Positions 29,383 through 37,346 of a stretch of DNA of 64,000 bases are shown piece after piece. The notes below the pieces were generated by a model. It did not search any database. It was given only the letters and a program-made list of their open reading frames with translations, and was not told the origin of the DNA. The stretch lies in contig NZ_LT607412.1 in NCBI RefSeq assembly GCF_900091455.1, forward strand, positions 434,001-498,000, written 5' to 3'. Every line of letters begins with the position of its first letter. Position 1 is the stretch's first letter. The translations under genes were made by a program, and so were the position numbers. Origin of the DNA: Micromonospora coriariae (GTDB lineage: Bacteria > Actinomycetota > Actinomycetes > Mycobacteriales > Micromonosporaceae).

Positions 29383-30243
29383 ATGCCTGTCGGCTTCACC
29401 ATGGCGATCGTCTTCGCCGTCGCCCTGGCGGTCTGCGCCGTCCTGGCGCTCGTCGCCCCGAGAGGCGCGGTAAAGCGGACGGCCGCCCTCGCGGCGCTCG
29501 GCTGCCTCGCCCTCACGCTGCTGATCGGCGTCGCCTCCAGCGCCCACTCCGTACCGATCCGCTCGGTCGGCATCGTCACCAGCTTCGGCAAGCCCACCGG
29601 TGAGGTGACCGGCTCGGGCCTGAAGTGGGTGGCGCCCTGGCAGAAGGTCGGCGAGTGGGACGCGGGCCGGCAGAAGTACGACCACATAGGCGGCGACAAC
29701 TGCGTACGGGTCCGCACCGGCACGCTCGCCGACGCCTGCGTCGAGGTGCTCGTCGAGTGGCAGGTCAAGCCGGAGAACGCGCCGAAGCAGTTCATGGACT
29801 ACAAGGGAGACTTCACCAGCTTCCGCGGCCAGCGGGTGGGCGTGCAGCTCGACAGCGCGGTCAACGACGCGTTCGCGGCGTACAACCCCCTGGAAAAGAT
29901 CGACGCCCAGACCGGCGACCTCAACGTCGACCTGAAGCCCTTCGCGGCGAACATCAAGACCAGCGCGGAGACCCGGCTCGCCGCCGACGTCGACATCCTC
30001 TCGGTGACCATCACCCGGGTGAACCACGACGAGAAGACCGAGGGCAACATCAAGGCGTTCCAGGACAAGCTGGCCCAGACCCGCAACCTTGAGCAGGACC
30101 GCAAGAACGCCGAGATCTCCAAGCAGATCACCGAGACCAACGCGACTGTCGACAAGGTGACCCGTTGCCTGGAGATCGCCGAGAAGAACGGCGCCAACCC
30201 CGGGCTCTGCATCAACCCAGGCATTGTCACCGGCAAGGGTTAG
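29383..30243 (+). CDS. SPFH/Band 7 (prohibitin-like) membrane protein
   Basis: 286 residues from the ATG at 29383. Two N-terminal hydrophobic segments (about 3-22 and 30-52) are followed by an SPFH domain starting at SVPIRSVGIVTSFGKPTGEV and a charged helical region (KAFQDKLAQTRNLEQDRKNAEI). The C-terminus has two cysteines. SPFH proteins form large membrane-bound oligomers that scaffold other proteins; a role in this organism is not evident. It is divergent from livG. A ribosome binding site is weak (AAAGG, 10 bases away). Confidence 0.82.
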   Translation: MPVGFTMAIVFAVALAVCAVLALVAPRGAVKRTAALAALGCLALTLLIGVASSAHSVPIRSVGIVTSFGKPTGEVTGSGLKWVAPWQKVGEWDAGRQKYDHIGGDNCVRVRTGTLADACVEVLVEWQVKPENAPKQFMDYKGDFTSFRGQRVGVQLDSAVNDAFAAYNPLEKIDAQTGDLNVDLKPFAANIKTSAETRLAADVDILSVTITRVNHDEKTEGNIKAFQDKLAQTRNLEQDRKNAEISKQITETNATVDKVTRCLEIAEKNGANPGLCINPGIVTGKG

Positions 30244-30253
30244 CGTCACCGTC

Positions 30254-30856
30254 ATGGCGAGGGAAGAGCTGGATGAGTTGATCGTCGCGGACGCCGAGGG
30301 GTTGCGTGCGTGGTTGTCGGCCAACCACGCCACGTCGCCCGGTGTCTGGCTCGCCCTGACCAGAAAGGGCGGCACGGTCACGACGCTGACCTGGCAGCAC
30401 GCCGTCGACGAGGCACTGTGCTTCGGCTGGATCGACGGGCAGGCCCGTAAACGGGATCAGGAGTCCTCCTGGATCCGGTTCACCCCGCGCCAGCCCCGCA
30501 GTTCCTGGTCCCAACGCAATGTCACCCACGTGGCCCGTCTGGAGGAGCAGGGGCGAATGCTGCCCGCCGGACGCGCCGCGGTGGAAGCCGCGAAGGCGGA
30601 CGGGCGGTGGGCGGCCGCCTACGCCCCGCCGTCGGAGGCCGAGGTGCCGGCCGACCTCCTCGCCGCCATCGCCGCCGAGCCCGCCGCTCAGGCCATGTTC
30701 GACGTCCTCACCAAGACCAACCGGTTCGCCCTCATCTACCGCCTCAACGCCGTCAAACGCGCTCAGACCCGCGAGCGGAAGATCGGCGAGTTCGTCGCCA
30801 TGCTGGCCCGCCACGAGACGATCTACCCGCAGAAGGCCAAGCCTTCGACCGGGTGA
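30254..30856 (+). CDS. YdeI/OmpD-associated family protein
   Basis: 200 residues. Family features are the N-terminal helical part with LRAWLSANHATSPGVWLALT, then ALCFGWIDGQARKRDQESSW and RFTPRQPRSSWSQRNVTHV, and a C-terminal helical domain with LTKTNRFALIYRLNAVKRAQTRERKI. Members have been linked to peptide or bacteriocin resistance in other bacteria, but the biochemical role is not known. It starts 10 bases after the SPFH gene and may share its transcript. Its stop lies only nine bases from the convergent alcohol dehydrogenase stop. Confidence 0.88.
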   Translation: MAREELDELIVADAEGLRAWLSANHATSPGVWLALTRKGGTVTTLTWQHAVDEALCFGWIDGQARKRDQESSWIRFTPRQPRSSWSQRNVTHVARLEEQGRMLPAGRAAVEAAKADGRWAAAYAPPSEAEVPADLLAAIAAEPAAQAMFDVLTKTNRFALIYRLNAVKRAQTRERKIGEFVAMLARHETIYPQKAKPSTG

Positions 30857-30865
30857 GCCGTCGGC

Positions 30866-32029
30866 TCAGTCGAGGGTGACCACCCAGCGAGCGCCCTCGC
30901 CCCGGGCCAGCCGGTCGAACGCCGCGGGCGCCTCGTCCAATGGGATCGTGCCGCTGACCAACAGGCGCAGATCGAGTGCGCCGTCGGCCAGCTCGGCGGC
31001 CAGCACCGGCACCTCCTGATCCGGGTCGGACGAGCCGTACACCGAGGAGCGCAGCGTCCGGGCAGAGTGGAAGATGTCCAGCGCGCCGAGGCTGACCATG
31101 TCGTCCTTGGCGCCCATGCCGACCACGGTCACCGCTCCCCCGCGGCGGGTGAGCCGCCAGGCTGCCCGGATGGTGGCGGCGCGGCCGACGCACTCGAAGG
31201 CGTGGTCGACGCCCCGGCCCTCGGTGCGCGCCCGTACCTCCTTGGAGAGCCGGTCGTCGGAGAGCAGGAAGTCGGTCGCCCCGGCGGCGAGCGCCAGGTC
31301 CCGTTTCGCCTCCGCGACGTCGATGGCCAGGATCGTCGTGGCGCCGGCCCGGCGGGCGGCGGTGAGCACGGCGAGCCCCACCCCGCCGAGCCCGACGACG
31401 GCGACGGACTCGGCGGGCGCCACCCCTGCGGTGTTACGGACCGCGCCGACGCCGGTGAGCACCGCGCAGCCGAGCAGCGCCGCCTGTTCGGCGGGCAGTC
31501 CGGCGGGGATCGGGATGACGGCGCGTTCCGGCACCACCACCGCCTCGGCGAGCGCGCCGAGGCCGAGAGTCAGGTGCAGCGGTACGCCGTCGTCGGTCTC
31601 GCCGCGTGGCACGGTCGGGGCCGTGGTGGCCGCGCAGAGCCACGGCTCGCCCCGCCGGCACCACCAGCAGGCCCGGCAGGCCGGTGCCCAGTTGAGCACC
31701 ACCGGGGTGCCGACCGTCAGCCGACTGCCGGGCCCGGTATCGGCCACCACCCCGGTCGCCTCGTGCCCGAGCACCAGCGGGAACCTCGCCGCGAGGGTGC
31801 CGTTCACCATGGACAGATCGGAGTGGCAGACCCCGGCGGCCGTGATCGTCACCCGCACCTCGCCGGGGCCGGGAGCGGGCAGGCGTACCCGCTCGACCCG
31901 CAGCTCGGCACCGGACCCGCGCGCGACGAGCGCGCGAACGGTGACCGGCGCGGGCATCGGCTCGGTGCCGCCGCCCGGCGCGGCCGGGGACGGCTCGGCG
32001 CGGCCCGCCGGCGGCTCGGGGGCGCTCAC
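30866..32029 (-). CDS. Zinc-dependent alcohol dehydrogenase
   Basis: 387 residues from the GTG at 32029, which overlaps the aldehyde dehydrogenase stop (GTGA). The catalytic zinc ligands are in GVCHSDLS and GHEATG. The structural zinc cysteines are CRACWWCRRGEPWLC, and the NAD-binding turn is VVGLGGVGLAV. This is the class III/benzyl-alcohol-like branch of medium-chain dehydrogenases, oxidising a primary alcohol to an aldehyde in the cytoplasm. The aldehyde would be passed to the enzyme encoded just upstream. The first 24 residues are Pro/Gly-rich, so an internal ATG at 31957 is a possible start. Confidence 0.9.
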   Translation of the reverse strand: MSAPEPPAGRAEPSPAAPGGGTEPMPAPVTVRALVARGSGAELRVERVRLPAPGPGEVRVTITAAGVCHSDLSMVNGTLAARFPLVLGHEATGVVADTGPGSRLTVGTPVVLNWAPACRACWWCRRGEPWLCAATTAPTVPRGETDDGVPLHLTLGLGALAEAVVVPERAVIPIPAGLPAEQAALLGCAVLTGVGAVRNTAGVAPAESVAVVGLGGVGLAVLTAARRAGATTILAIDVAEAKRDLALAAGATDFLLSDDRLSKEVRARTEGRGVDHAFECVGRAATIRAAWRLTRRGGAVTVVGMGAKDDMVSLGALDIFHSARTLRSSVYGSSDPDQEVPVLAAELADGALDLRLLVSGTIPLDEAPAAFDRLARGEGARWVVTLD

Positions 32030-33483
32030 TGCTGGATCGCCTTCAGCTCGCTGAACTCGGCCAGCCCGTGCACGCCCAGCTCCCGGCCGAGGCCGGACTG
32101 CTTGTAGCCGCCGAACGGGGCGAGCGGGTTGAACGGCGCGCCGTTGATGTCGACGGCGCCGGTACGTAGCCGCCGGGCCACCGCGAGCGCCGCGTCGGTG
32201 TCGGCGGACCACACCGCGCCGGCCAGCCCGTACTTCGAGTTGTTGGCGATGGCCACCGCCTCGTCGGTGGCGGCGAACGGGATGACGGCGAGCACCGGGC
32301 CGAAGACCTCCTCCTGCGCGAGGGCGCTGTCCGGGTGCACGTCGGCGAAGACGGTCGGGGCGACGAAGTGCCCCTGGGCGGGCACCGGGGCGTCCGGGCC
32401 ACCGGCGACCAGCCGGGCCCCGTCGGCGAGGGCCCGGTCGACGTGGCCGCGGACCCGCTCGGCCTGGGCGGCGGAGACCAGGGGGCCGAGCCGGGTGGCC
32501 GGGTCGAACGGGTCACCGAGGCGGTAGCCGGCGACCGCGGCGGCGACCAGGTCGAGGGCCTCGGCGTACCGGTCGCGGTGCACCAGCATCCGGGTCCACG
32601 CGGTGCAGGTCTGGCCGGAGTTGATCAGGGCGTTGCCGACGCCGACCTTGACAGCGGCGGCCAGGTCGGCGTCGGGCAGGATCACGTTGGCGGACTTGCC
32701 GCCCAGCTCCAGCGCGACCCGGGCGATGCGGTCGGCGGCGAGCCGCATGATCCGGGCGCCGGTGGCGGTGGAGCCGGTGAACGAGACCAGGTCGACGTCG
32801 GGGTGCCCGGCGAGCGCCTCACCGACGACCGGGCCGGTGCCGGGGACCAGGTTGAGCACACCCGGCGGCAGCCCGGCCTCGGTGACCGCGTCGAAGAGCA
32901 GGTACGCGGTCAGCGGGGTCAGCTCGCTGGGCTTGAGCACCACCGTGCAGCCGGCGGCCAGCGCGGGTGCCAGCTTCGCCATCACCTGGTGCAGCGGGTA
33001 GTTCCACGGGGTGATGGCGCCGACGACCCCGATCGGCTCGCGCACGACGAGGGAGTTGCCGATGCTCTCCTCGACCGGTGGGCGGGCGGCGAGCGCGACG
33101 TGGTCGCGCAGCACGATCAACGGCAGTCCGACGTGCACCCGGGTGGCGAGCTTGAGCGGGGCGCCCAACTCCACGGCGATGGTGCGGGCGAGGTCGTCGG
33201 CGCGCGCGGCGAGCGCGGTGTGCAGCCGGTCGAGGTGAGCCGAACGCTCGGCGGGGGTGGCGGCCGACCAGCCGGGGAAGGCGGCGCGGGCCGCGGCCAC
33301 GGCCCGGTCCACATCGGCCGGCGTGCCGGCGGGCACCTGCCCGATCAGCTCGCCGGTGCTCGGGGTCTCCACTGCGATCACCTCGCCGGCGGTGGACTCG
33401 GTCCACTGGCCGGCGATGTGCAGGTGGCGCCGGAGGCGCAGGGCGTCGGGCAGCAGCTGCGACGGCGCGGCGGCGAGGTCCAT
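32026..33483 (-). CDS. NAD(P)-dependent aldehyde dehydrogenase
   Basis: 485 residues. The active-site cysteine is in NSGQTCTAWTRM (about residue 288), the general base glutamate in ALELGGKSANV (about 254), and the cofactor motif is VSFTGSTATGARI. Motifs GVVGAITPWNYPLHQVMAKL and EEVFGPVLAVIPF complete the ALDH fold. It oxidises an aldehyde to the acid; the substrate is not evident. It is the first gene of a two-gene unit with the alcohol dehydrogenase. A TetR operator copy lies 33 bases upstream of its ATG. Confidence 0.93.
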   Translation of the reverse strand: MDLAAAPSQLLPDALRLRRHLHIAGQWTESTAGEVIAVETPSTGELIGQVPAGTPADVDRAVAAARAAFPGWSAATPAERSAHLDRLHTALAARADDLARTIAVELGAPLKLATRVHVGLPLIVLRDHVALAARPPVEESIGNSLVVREPIGVVGAITPWNYPLHQVMAKLAPALAAGCTVVLKPSELTPLTAYLLFDAVTEAGLPPGVLNLVPGTGPVVGEALAGHPDVDLVSFTGSTATGARIMRLAADRIARVALELGGKSANVILPDADLAAAVKVGVGNALINSGQTCTAWTRMLVHRDRYAEALDLVAAAVAGYRLGDPFDPATRLGPLVSAAQAERVRGHVDRALADGARLVAGGPDAPVPAQGHFVAPTVFADVHPDSALAQEEVFGPVLAVIPFAATDEAVAIANNSKYGLAGAVWSADTDAALAVARRLRTGAVDINGAPFNPLAPFGGYKQSGLGRELGVHGLAEFSELKAIQQ

Positions 33484-33515
33484 GTCGTCCCTTCGGGGGT
33501 GGGCGATGGGCGATG

Positions 33516-33534
33516 AAACTAGCGCTGGGAGTTT
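33516..33534. promoter_or_regulatory. TetR operator copy A (aldehyde dehydrogenase promoter)
   Basis: AAACTAGCGCTGGGAGTTT matches copy B at 34248-34266 (read on the minus strand) at 16 of 19 positions. Consensus is AAACTAGCGNTGNNAGTTT, with inverted ends AAACT/AGTTT. It lies between the tetR stop and the aldehyde dehydrogenase start. Confidence 0.75.
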
Positions 33535-33539
33535 CGACG

Positions 33540-34205
33540 CTACCCGCTGGACCGGGCGGACTCCACCGGGTCGAGGGGGCCGACGGTGCGGACGTACTCG
33601 GCGGCCAGGCCGTGCAGCAGAGCGTCCAGGCCGAGGGCGAACGCGCCCTCGTCCACGCTCTGCTGGTGCTCGGCGAGCCGGTGCGCCTGGCGCAGGTGCG
33701 GGTAGTGCGCGGCGTACAGCTTGGGGTCCTCGACGAAGCCGCGGGCGAAGGAGCCGAGCGCCGACCCGGCCACGAAGTAGCGCAGCGCCGCACCGATGTG
33801 GGTGGCCCGGGCCGGCGGCCAGCCGGCGCGCACGAGCCCGCCGTAGACCGCGTCGGCCATGGCGAGGGCGGCCGGCCGGCGGCCGGGCCCCTGGGCCAGG
33901 TACGGCACGATGTTCGGGTGCGCGGTGAGGGCCCGCCGGTAGGACCAGGCCCAGTCGCGCAGCGCGGCGGCCCAGTCCCGGCTGGCGAAGCCACTGGTGT
34001 CCACGGCGGCGGTGACCGTGTCGGCGACGGCGTCCAGGATCTCGTCCTTGGTGGCGAAGTGGTTGTAGAGCGAGGGACCGCGCACGCCCAGCTCGGCGGC
34101 GAGCCGGCGGGTGGAGAACGCCGGCAGGCCCTCGGCGTCGATGACCGCGGTGGCGGTCTCGACGATGAGTTGCCGGGTGAGCCGGGGCTGGCGTGGTCGG
34201 GGCAC
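33540..34205 (-). CDS. TetR-family regulator of the alcohol/aldehyde/acyl-CoA locus
   Basis: 221 residues. The N-terminal DNA-binding domain is clear (LIVETATAVIDAEGLPAFST and RRLAAELGVRGPSLYNHFATK). The C-terminal domain (YRRALTAHPNIVPYLAQGPG, later FALGLDALLHGLAAEYVRTV) is of the TetR_C type seen in actinobacterial regulators of catabolic genes. Near-identical 19-bp sites flank the gene on both sides, one before the aldehyde dehydrogenase and one before the divergent acyl-CoA dehydrogenase. It should therefore control itself and both transcription units. Confidence 0.92.
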   Translation of the reverse strand: MPRPRQPRLTRQLIVETATAVIDAEGLPAFSTRRLAAELGVRGPSLYNHFATKDEILDAVADTVTAAVDTSGFASRDWAAALRDWAWSYRRALTAHPNIVPYLAQGPGRRPAALAMADAVYGGLVRAGWPPARATHIGAALRYFVAGSALGSFARGFVEDPKLYAAHYPHLRQAHRLAEHQQSVDEGAFALGLDALLHGLAAEYVRTVGPLDPVESARSSG

Positions 34206-34247
34206 TGCGCTCCTCGCTGGTCTCGGCCGTGGGGTCTGGACGCGGCA

Positions 34248-34266
34248 AAACTTACACCGCTAGTTT
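34248..34266. promoter_or_regulatory. TetR operator copy B (tetR / acyl-CoA dehydrogenase promoters)
   Basis: AAACTTACACCGCTAGTTT, whose reverse complement is AAACTAGCGGTGTAAGTTT, the same motif as copy A. It lies in the 98-base gap between the divergent tetR and acyl-CoA dehydrogenase starts. Confidence 0.75.
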
Positions 34267-34303
34267 AAGGGTGACCGGCAGCACCGACGCCAGGAGGACC
34301 ACC

Positions 34304-35476
34304 GTGGACTTTTCGCTGACCGACGAGGAGCGGGCGGTACGGGACACCGTCCGGTCGTTCATCCGCCGCGACGTGATGCCGCTGGAGGCGGAGGTGCTCC
34401 GCCGGGAGCGGGCGCACCAGCCGGGCCTGGACCACTCCGAGCTGCGCGAGCTGCAACTCAAGGCACGCAAGTTCGGCTTCTGGGGTCTGGCGACCCCGGA
34501 GGAGTACGGCGGGATGGACCTGCCGGCCGTGCTCCAGTCGTTGATCTGGACCGAGCTGGGCCACACGTTCGTGCCGTTCCGTTTCGGCGGCGAGGCGGAC
34601 AACATCCTGTTCCACGCCACCGAGGAGCAGAAGCGGGAGTTCCTCATCCCCACCATCGAGGGCGAGCGGCGCTCCTGCTTCGCGATCACCGAGCCGGGCG
34701 CCGGCTCGGACGCCGCGAACATCCGGCTCTCGGCCCGCCGCGACGGCGACGACTGGATCCTCGACGGCGAGAAGACGTTCATCACCGGCGGCAACGACGC
34801 CGACTTCGCCATCGTGGTGGCGGTGACCGACCGGGAGAAGGGCGCCCGCAACGGCGGCGCCACCGCGTTCCTGGTGGACCGGGCGATGGGCTGGCGCTCG
34901 GAGTTCATCCAGACAATGGGCGAAGGCGGGCCGGCGTCGCTGATCTTCGACAACGTACGCGTGCCGCACCGCAACATCCTCGGCGAGATCGGGCAGGGCT
35001 TCACCCTGGGCATGGAGTGGATCGGCAAGGGCCGCTACACCATCCCGTCGCACGCCATCGGCATCGCCGAACGGGTCCTGCAGATGGCGATCGACCACGC
35101 CAACACCCGGGAGACGTTCGGCACGAAGATCGGCACCAACCAGGCCATCCAGTGGATGATCGCCGACTCGGAGACCGAGCTGGAAGCGGCCCGCTGGCTC
35201 GTGCTGAAGTCCGCGTGGACGGTCGACCAGGGCATGGACCCGCGGCACGCCTCGTCGATGGGCAAGCTCTACGGCGCCGGCATGGTCAACCGGGTGGTGG
35301 ACCGGGTGCTCCAGATCCACGGCGGCATGGGCTACACCCGTGAGCTGCCCATCGAGCGCTGGTACCGGCAGGTCCGGCTCTACCGGATCTTCGAGGGCAC
35401 CGACGAGATGCAGCGCCTGATCATCTCGCGCGACCTGCTGCGCGGTTACACGAAGATCGGGGGGCATCTCGCCTGA
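34304..35476 (+). CDS. Acyl-CoA dehydrogenase
   Basis: 390 residues from the GTG at 34304, which follows AGGAGG. The FAD and substrate signatures are present: CFAITEPGAGSDAANIRLSA (about 124-143), the middle beta domain (GEKTFITGGNDADFAIVVAV), and the C-terminal QIHGGMGYTRELPIERWYRQ with RIFEGTDEMQRLII. The catalytic base is normally a glutamate near the EGT motif in this family, and it is present. It introduces a trans-2 double bond into an acyl-CoA. The shared operator suggests it works in one pathway with the alcohol and aldehyde dehydrogenases, for example turning an alcohol-derived acid (after CoA activation elsewhere) into an enoyl-CoA. Confidence 0.93.
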   Translation: MDFSLTDEERAVRDTVRSFIRRDVMPLEAEVLRRERAHQPGLDHSELRELQLKARKFGFWGLATPEEYGGMDLPAVLQSLIWTELGHTFVPFRFGGEADNILFHATEEQKREFLIPTIEGERRSCFAITEPGAGSDAANIRLSARRDGDDWILDGEKTFITGGNDADFAIVVAVTDREKGARNGGATAFLVDRAMGWRSEFIQTMGEGGPASLIFDNVRVPHRNILGEIGQGFTLGMEWIGKGRYTIPSHAIGIAERVLQMAIDHANTRETFGTKIGTNQAIQWMIADSETELEAARWLVLKSAWTVDQGMDPRHASSMGKLYGAGMVNRVVDRVLQIHGGMGYTRELPIERWYRQVRLYRIFEGTDEMQRLIISRDLLRGYTKIGGHLA

Positions 35477-35567
35477 GCGTGAAGTGCCCGTCTCCTGACT
35501 GTGTGCAACGGGACGGGATCGCTGGACGTGTATCCGGCACAACCGCCCGACCAGTCAGAGGGGATGG

Positions 35568-36018
35568 ATGTTCCTACGAATCAAGGCCGTTGCGATGGCG
35601 ATGGCCGTCGCCACGATCGGCGCTCTCGTCATCTCGGCCACACCAGCGGGGGCCAGCGTCGGCCAGGGGTACGTCGCGGGCTCGGGCACCTGGACCGACG
35701 ATCCTGAAGGCCGACGGCTACCTCGCCGCCTCCGGCGTCGACTGCCGGTTCGGGCCGGTGACGACGGCCGCCACAAAGCGGTGGCAGCGCGACCGAGGTC
35801 TGGTCAGCGACGGCGTCGTCGGTCCCAAAACCTTCGCCAAGGCGGCCACCCGCCTCCGCCTCTACGAGGGCGAGAGTTGGTTCTACTACGACGGGCTAGG
35901 CACCAACTTCGCCTACTTCGGCCGGCGCGCGGACGGCAGGTGAGACATGCCCGCCGGGCCCGACCTGGAGTGGGGAATGCTCTCCTACACCTCCGCGAAC
36001 CTGAGCGTCTGTTCCTGA
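35568..36018 (+). pseudogene. Decayed secreted peptidoglycan-binding-like protein
   Basis: A good start (ATG 35568 after AGAGGGG) opens a signal peptide (MFLRIKAVAMAMAVATIG and on to ATPAGA) and the mature start SVGQGYVAGSGTWTDD. At about 35697-35702 the frame breaks, and the protein continues in another frame as ILKADGYLAASGVDCRFG and TTAATKRWQRDRGLVSDGVVG. That is the PG_binding_1 helix repeat, followed by ESWFYYDGLGTNFAYFGRRA. That frame stops with TGA at 35941, yet the same frame stays open and family-like beyond it (MLSYTSANLSVCS, stop 36016-36018). Relatives carry extra residues between TWTDD and ILKADGY, so I infer an internal deletion with frame loss plus a nonsense change (possibly TGG to TGA). 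Confidence 0.7.
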
Positions 36019-36035
36019 CCACCACGGCGATCGCG

Positions 36036-36068
36036 GGCCGGCCGTGACCCCGCAGGGCACGGCCGGCC
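36036..36068. terminator. Hairpin between pseudogene and aminotransferase
   Basis: Perfect 11-bp arms (36036-36046 and 36058-36068; GGCCGGCCGTG) enclose an 11-base loop. It lies between convergent ends and may serve both. Confidence 0.6.
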
Positions 36069-36111
36069 GGTCCGGCTCACCGGTGCTTCGGTGGGCCGCC
36101 CGTTGGCGGGC

Positions 36112-37149
36112 TCAGCCGGCCAACGCCGTCAGGGCGGCGTCCACATCGGCTTCGGTGGAGTAGACGTGGAAGGAGGCGCGGACCCGGCCGGCGCGCACCG
36201 CCGCCCGGATGCCGGCCGCCGCCAGGCGCCGCTCCGCGTCGGGCACGTCGACGGTGACGATGGCGCTCTCCCCCGGCGGCTGGCCCAGCCCGGTCAGGAA
36301 CCGGTTGGCCAGCGCCACGTCGTGCTCCCGGATCGCCGGCACGCCGATCTCGGCGACCAACTCCAGGGCGGGCGCCGCCCCGACCCAGCTGAACCAGGCC
36401 GGTGAGATGTCGAACCGACGGGCGTCGTCGGCGAGCCGCAGCGGCGGGCCGTAGTAGGAGGCGTACGGGTCGCGGCCCGCGTACCAGCCGGCGGCGTCCG
36501 GGCGGAGCCGGTCGCGCAGCGCCGGGGCCAGATAGGCGTACGCGCAGCCGCGCGGGCCCATCACCCACTTGTAGCCGCTCACCACCACCACGTCGGCCAG
36601 GCTCCCGTCGAACGGCAACCAGCCGCACGCCTGGCTCGCGTCCACCACCACCAGCGCGCCGTGCGCGCGGGCCGCGGCCACGATCTCGTCGTACGCCAGC
36701 ACAGCGCCGTCGGCCGACTGCACCAGGCTGAACGCGACCAGGTCGGTGTCGGCGTCGATCGCGTCGGCCAGCCCGTCCGCCGGAACCGTGCGCACAGTGA
36801 CGCCACGCTCGGACTGCACCAGCCAGGGGAAGAGGTTCGAGGTGAACTCGACCTCGGGAACCACCACAGTCGACCCGGCCGGCAGCGCCGCCGCGACCGG
36901 CGCCAGCATCTGCGAGGCGGTCGCGCCAACCGCCACGTCCTCGCCCGGCACCCCGATCAGTCCGGCGAACGCGGTACGCGCCCGCTGCACGGAGTCTCCC
37001 CAGCCCTCCCACGACGTACGCCCGACCCGCCAGTCGGCCAGGGCCTCCTGCATCGCCGTCCAGGCCGGCTCGGGCGGCAACCCGTAGGAGGCGGTGTTCA
37101 ACCAGCCGGGCTCCGGCTGCCAGAGCTTCTGCGCCTGCTCAAGTTCCAT
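36112..37149 (-). CDS. Class V aminotransferase (cysteine desulfurase-like)
   Basis: 345 residues from the ATG at 37149. The PLP fold type I pattern is visible: GATASQMLAPVAAAL (phosphate loop), VDASQACGWLPFDG with the Asp that holds the pyridine nitrogen, and the Schiff-base lysine in VSGYKWVMGPRG. N-terminal EPGWLNTASYGLPP replaces the usual IYLDNAA-type start. Proteins of this branch include kynureninase-like and isopenicillin-epimerase-like enzymes, so the true substrate is uncertain and sulfur transfer should not be assumed. The start lies seven bases after a TAGCGT box with no good ribosome binding site. Confidence 0.88.
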   Translation of the reverse strand: MELEQAQKLWQPEPGWLNTASYGLPPEPAWTAMQEALADWRVGRTSWEGWGDSVQRARTAFAGLIGVPGEDVAVGATASQMLAPVAAALPAGSTVVVPEVEFTSNLFPWLVQSERGVTVRTVPADGLADAIDADTDLVAFSLVQSADGAVLAYDEIVAAARAHGALVVVDASQACGWLPFDGSLADVVVVSGYKWVMGPRGCAYAYLAPALRDRLRPDAAGWYAGRDPYASYYGPPLRLADDARRFDISPAWFSWVGAAPALELVAEIGVPAIREHDVALANRFLTGLGQPPGESAIVTVDVPDAERRLAAAGIRAAVRAGRVRASFHVYSTEADVDAALTALAG

Positions 37150-37156
37150 GGCCTCG

Positions 37157-37162
37157 ACGCTA
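37157..37162 (-). promoter_or_regulatory. Likely -10 box of the aminotransferase gene
   Basis: TAGCGT on the minus strand lies seven bases before the ATG at 37149. This is the same arrangement, and the same hexamer, as the box at 62875-62880. Confidence 0.4.
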
Positions 37163-37262
37163 GGCGAAACGATCAAGAATCGGCACGGCCAATCGGCGAG
37201 CGGCGGCCTGCGGCGCACGGACGGCTCGCCTGTCGACCGCGCGCGGCGGGCTGGTCCCTGAC

Positions 37263-37310
37263 GAGCATGATGACTCTGAGGTATAGATATGACTCAGAGG
37301 TATCACGCTC
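37263..37310. repeat. Intergenic near-palindrome, hairpin element 3
   Basis: Bases 37263-37285 pair with 37288-37310 almost completely, leaving a 2-base loop: 18 Watson-Crick pairs, two G-T pairs and three mismatches. The arms contain CTCTGAG/CTCAGAG and GAGCATGAT. It lies between two genes on the minus strand, 37 bases beyond the FUSC gene stop and 114 bases upstream of the aminotransferase start. Confidence 0.65.
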
Positions 37311-37346
37311 ATCGACATGCTGCCGGGCCGAAGGGTTCAGCGCCCG

